From Promethearchaeota archaeon (lineage in GTDB: Archaea; Asgardarchaeota; Lokiarchaeia; Sigyniarchaeales; SOKP01): a stretch of 64,000 nucleotides of DNA. Under the pieces are notes generated by a model. It did not search any database and had not been told where the DNA came from. It saw only the letters and a program-made list of their open reading frames with translations. Positions 62,087 to 64,000 of the stretch are shown here, one piece after another; positions within the stretch are counted from its first letter, which is position 1, and each line of letters opens with the position of its first letter. The stretch is from NCBI GenBank assembly GCA_019058245.1, contig JAHPZJ010000014.1, forward strand, positions 51,085 through 115,084. Reading direction: 5' to 3'. The position numbers were made by a program, and so were the translations under genes.

Positions 62087-62761
62087 TTGATTAGCGAAGA
62101 AGAGAAAAAGGAAAAATCTTATGGTCTTTACTGCTTATGTATTGGTGGAATAGTATGTAGCATTTTTTGTTTCACCCTCGCAATTATTGCAAAACTAGGT
62201 TTTACTATTGTTATATCCGCTGCTATCGTAGGATTAATTTGTGGACCTATTGTTACTTATCTCTTAATGTTGATAGGTGTTTATATAGCAGCTTTTTTTT
62301 TGATGGTTGGAAAGATAACGATATATATATCCCGATATATTGAAATAATTTTTTATTTATACACCGGTACTAGTGCGATTTTTTTCATAGCGATTGGAGA
62401 TGTATTTTATCCAGAAACTTTTGGACTCTGGGAAGTACTAATAGTAGTTATAAGCTATTCTGTTAATGTTTGGTTTTCTAGTCCTATTCGCGGGATAGAA
62501 ATCATTATGGGAGTATATATTATAGTTTCAGTAATTTTCTTTTATATTTGTGACGAAAATGATACAATATTTATAATTTTAGAAATTTTTGTAGCAGCAA
62601 TACCTATCTTCCTTCTATTGTTTTCACTTTTAAGTTTAAATTGTTTATATTGGGTAATAATATGCATTATCTTAATCACACTAAAACATGTACGAATACT
62701 ATACTTTAGTAAGAAAGAAGAACAAAATATAGAAAAGATAATTAATAACTCCACGATATAG
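62087..62761 (+). CDS. Multi-span membrane protein, unknown function
   Basis: 224 residues with about six membrane segments covering ~15-205 and short charged ends. Start TTG, with GGTGGA six bases upstream, the same spacing as the AUU/AUA-start genes. No motif or family recognised; isolated. Confidence 0.5.
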   Translation: MISEEEKKEKSYGLYCLCIGGIVCSIFCFTLAIIAKLGFTIVISAAIVGLICGPIVTYLLMLIGVYIAAFFLMVGKITIYISRYIEIIFYLYTGTSAIFFIAIGDVFYPETFGLWEVLIVVISYSVNVWFSSPIRGIEIIMGVYIIVSVIFFYICDENDTIFIILEIFVAAIPIFLLLFSLLSLNCLYWVIICIILITLKHVRILYFSKKEEQNIEKIINNSTI

Positions 62762-63441
62762 TAAGTTTTCTGTGGAGTATACCCATTTGATTGTAGAAAG
62801 CTTCTCCCATTTCTTCTTATATGAATATAATTTATATTCAAACACTTTCTCTTTTTCCCTAAGATCAAATGGGAAGTTAAATAGTGATAAAATGTATTTA
62901 GGATTTTTTTTATAAATTTAACTTAAATTTATGAGATATTTATAAAACCATATTTTAATATAATTTAAATTATCGTAATTCTTTTTATAAACCATCGCTA
63001 ATTTTTATATCTACCCAAAATTAGGATTGGATACAGGATCTAGTGATAGCGAAATAATCTGATTCCATTTTTTATCCTATTTATTGAAAATAAGAAACAT
63101 TCTAACCAAATAAATTAGAACACCTTAATTTCTAATGGAAAAAGTTCTTGGAATTGTCGAAGATTTATAGTGGGTATTTCCCTAAATAAAATTATGAGAA
63201 TAAGGAAAATAAGAGAAAAATTAACTCCCCTAAGATAGAACAATGCATTTTTAATGTATTGATTCCTATTTTACACAAACCTCAAAAACCTAGCTTGCTA
63301 ACAGAATTAGAAAGGAGAGAGATATGTTCTATTTTCTAGATACCAATTCTAAATTCGGTTTAAGACTTTTAGGAATATATTTAAATATACCGTGGAATTA
63401 ATAATGAATAGTAAATTCAAATAAAATGGTTTTTGTTTTAT
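62762..63441. other. Long intergenic stretch before the LRR gene
   Basis: 680 bp with no recognisable family. A 25-codon frame (63324-63401) follows a perfect AAGGAGAGAG ribosome-binding site and is listed separately. No tRNA-like T arm was seen. Confidence 0.4.
63324..63401 (+). CDS. Possible 25-residue micropeptide
   Basis: MFYFLDTNSKFGLRLLGIYL NIPWN-stop, with AAAGGAGAGAG directly upstream. The strong ribosome-binding site is the only support. It could be a leader peptide or gene remnant. Confidence 0.25.
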   Translation: MFYFLDTNSKFGLRLLGIYLNIPWN

Positions 63442-64000
63442 ATGCCAAAATATGAAGATATAAAACATAAAGAAACAAACTTATTCACAAATGTTCAAAT
63501 TTCACAATTTGAAAAAAAAATACTTCAAGAATTAGAAGCTTTATTAAAAAAAGAATTTCGTTTAATTGATCATAGTAAAATTAGTGCTTCTAAGAAGATT
63601 CCGACAATTTCTGTTGGAGAAAATAAAATTATCGGAATTGGTTTGAATAGGATTAAATTAAAAACATTTCCAGAACCAATTTGTAGTCTCCCTTTTCTTC
63701 AAAGTTTACACTTAATTAATAATAAATTAAAAACAATCCCACTATCAATAGGAAATATTAGGACTCTCAAAGATCTAACAATCAATTCAAGTAACGATTT
63801 AAAAACTCTCCCAGAATTCATAGGTAACTTAGAATCACTTGAGATTCTAGATTTAGCAGGAAATAATTTTATAGATCTCCCAGAGTCAATAGGTAGCTTT
63901 AAATCCCTTACATCTTTAGATTTAAGCTCTAATAACCTAAAAACTCTCCCAGAATCCATAGGCAACTTAGAAACCCTTACATCTCTAGATTTAAGCTATA
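63442..64000 (+). CDS. Leucine-rich-repeat protein (partial, runs off the window)
   Basis: 186 codons from ATG 63442, open to the end. After an 80-residue head, 23-residue LRRs follow: LPESIGSFKSLTSLDLSSNN, LPESIGNLETLTSLDLSY and similar, of the plant/Ras-suppressor (SHOC2, ROCO) LPxxIGxLxxLxxLxLxxN type. Such repeats bind proteins, often GTPases. The C-terminus, where a Roc or other domain could lie, is outside the window. Confidence 0.88.
   Translation, partial: MPKYEDIKHKETNLFTNVQISQFEKKILQELEALLKKEFRLIDHSKISASKKIPTISVGENKIIGIGLNRIKLKTFPEPICSLPFLQSLHLINNKLKTIPLSIGNIRTLKDLTINSSNDLKTLPEFIGNLESLEILDLAGNNFIDLPESIGSFKSLTSLDLSSNNLKTLPESIGNLETLTSLDLSY

Noticed and set aside
1..64000. CRISPR arrays, insertion sequences with transposases, rRNA genes
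   Set aside because: No regularly spaced repeats, transposase motifs or rRNA sequence were seen on either strand.

Overview
The window looks like a chromosomal segment of an Asgard archaeon, most likely of the Lokiarchaeia type. It is AT-rich. The ribosomal proteins are archaeal or eukaryote-like (eS4, eL32, eL19, eL34, eL14, P0, P1-like L12). There are several eukaryotic-signature proteins: an OST3/OSTC-like oligosaccharyltransferase subunit, an ESCRT-I Vps28, a Yip1-family membrane protein, an EMC3-like protein beside SecY, Ras-like and MglA-like GTPases, a roadblock protein, longin-like domains and leucine-rich repeats. It also carries the archaeal/eukaryotic selenocysteine route (SelB, tRNA-Sec, SepSecS). 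The lineage is inferred from gene content; no rRNA is present.

Layout. 1-8 kb: GcvH, OSTC-like subunit, dipeptidase, a protein with a C4HC3 zinc finger, ferredoxin, beta-propeller, ribokinase-cupin pair. 8-22.5 kb: the S10/spc ribosomal operon (uS19 to uL15, with the RNase P subunit Rnp1). It is interrupted between eS4 and uL5 by about 4.7 kb that includes a cassette bounded by 109-bp inverted repeats and a leftover eS4 tail. 22.5-31 kb: ECF transporter/DUF4430 divergon, roadblock, SelB, Nudix, aldo-keto reductase. 31.4-33 kb: tRNA-Sec and SepSecS. 34-41 kb: a heavily interrupted tRNA-Ile, coiled-coil and longin-like proteins, SAM hydroxide adenosyltransferase, Nudix-NadM fusion, RtcA, Yip1, Vps28. 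41-47.7 kb: eL34-cmk-eL14, tRNA-Ser, EMC3-like, SecY and the L12-L10-L1-L11 stalk operon. 48-56 kb: two membrane sensor-like proteins facing a Ras-like GTPase, CheB, ThiW, and a GTPase/DNA-binding fusion followed by a longin-like protein. 56-64 kb: adk, aroD, ferredoxin, amidotransferase, membrane proteins, and an LRR gene running off the end.

Two themes stand out. First, all three tRNA genes (Sec, Ile-UAU, Ser-GGA) are split by introns, and each has an approximately 30-nt intron at the same T-loop position. The Ile gene appears to need four introns removed. Rnp1 and RtcA, both RNA-processing proteins, also lie in the window. Second, four genes (uS14, uL15, eL34 and a Ras-like GTPase) have no ATG, GTG or TTG at their family N-terminus. 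Each instead has AUA or AUU five to six bases after a purine-rich ribosome-binding site. These points come from hand reading and need covariance-model, RNA-seq and N-terminal peptide checks.
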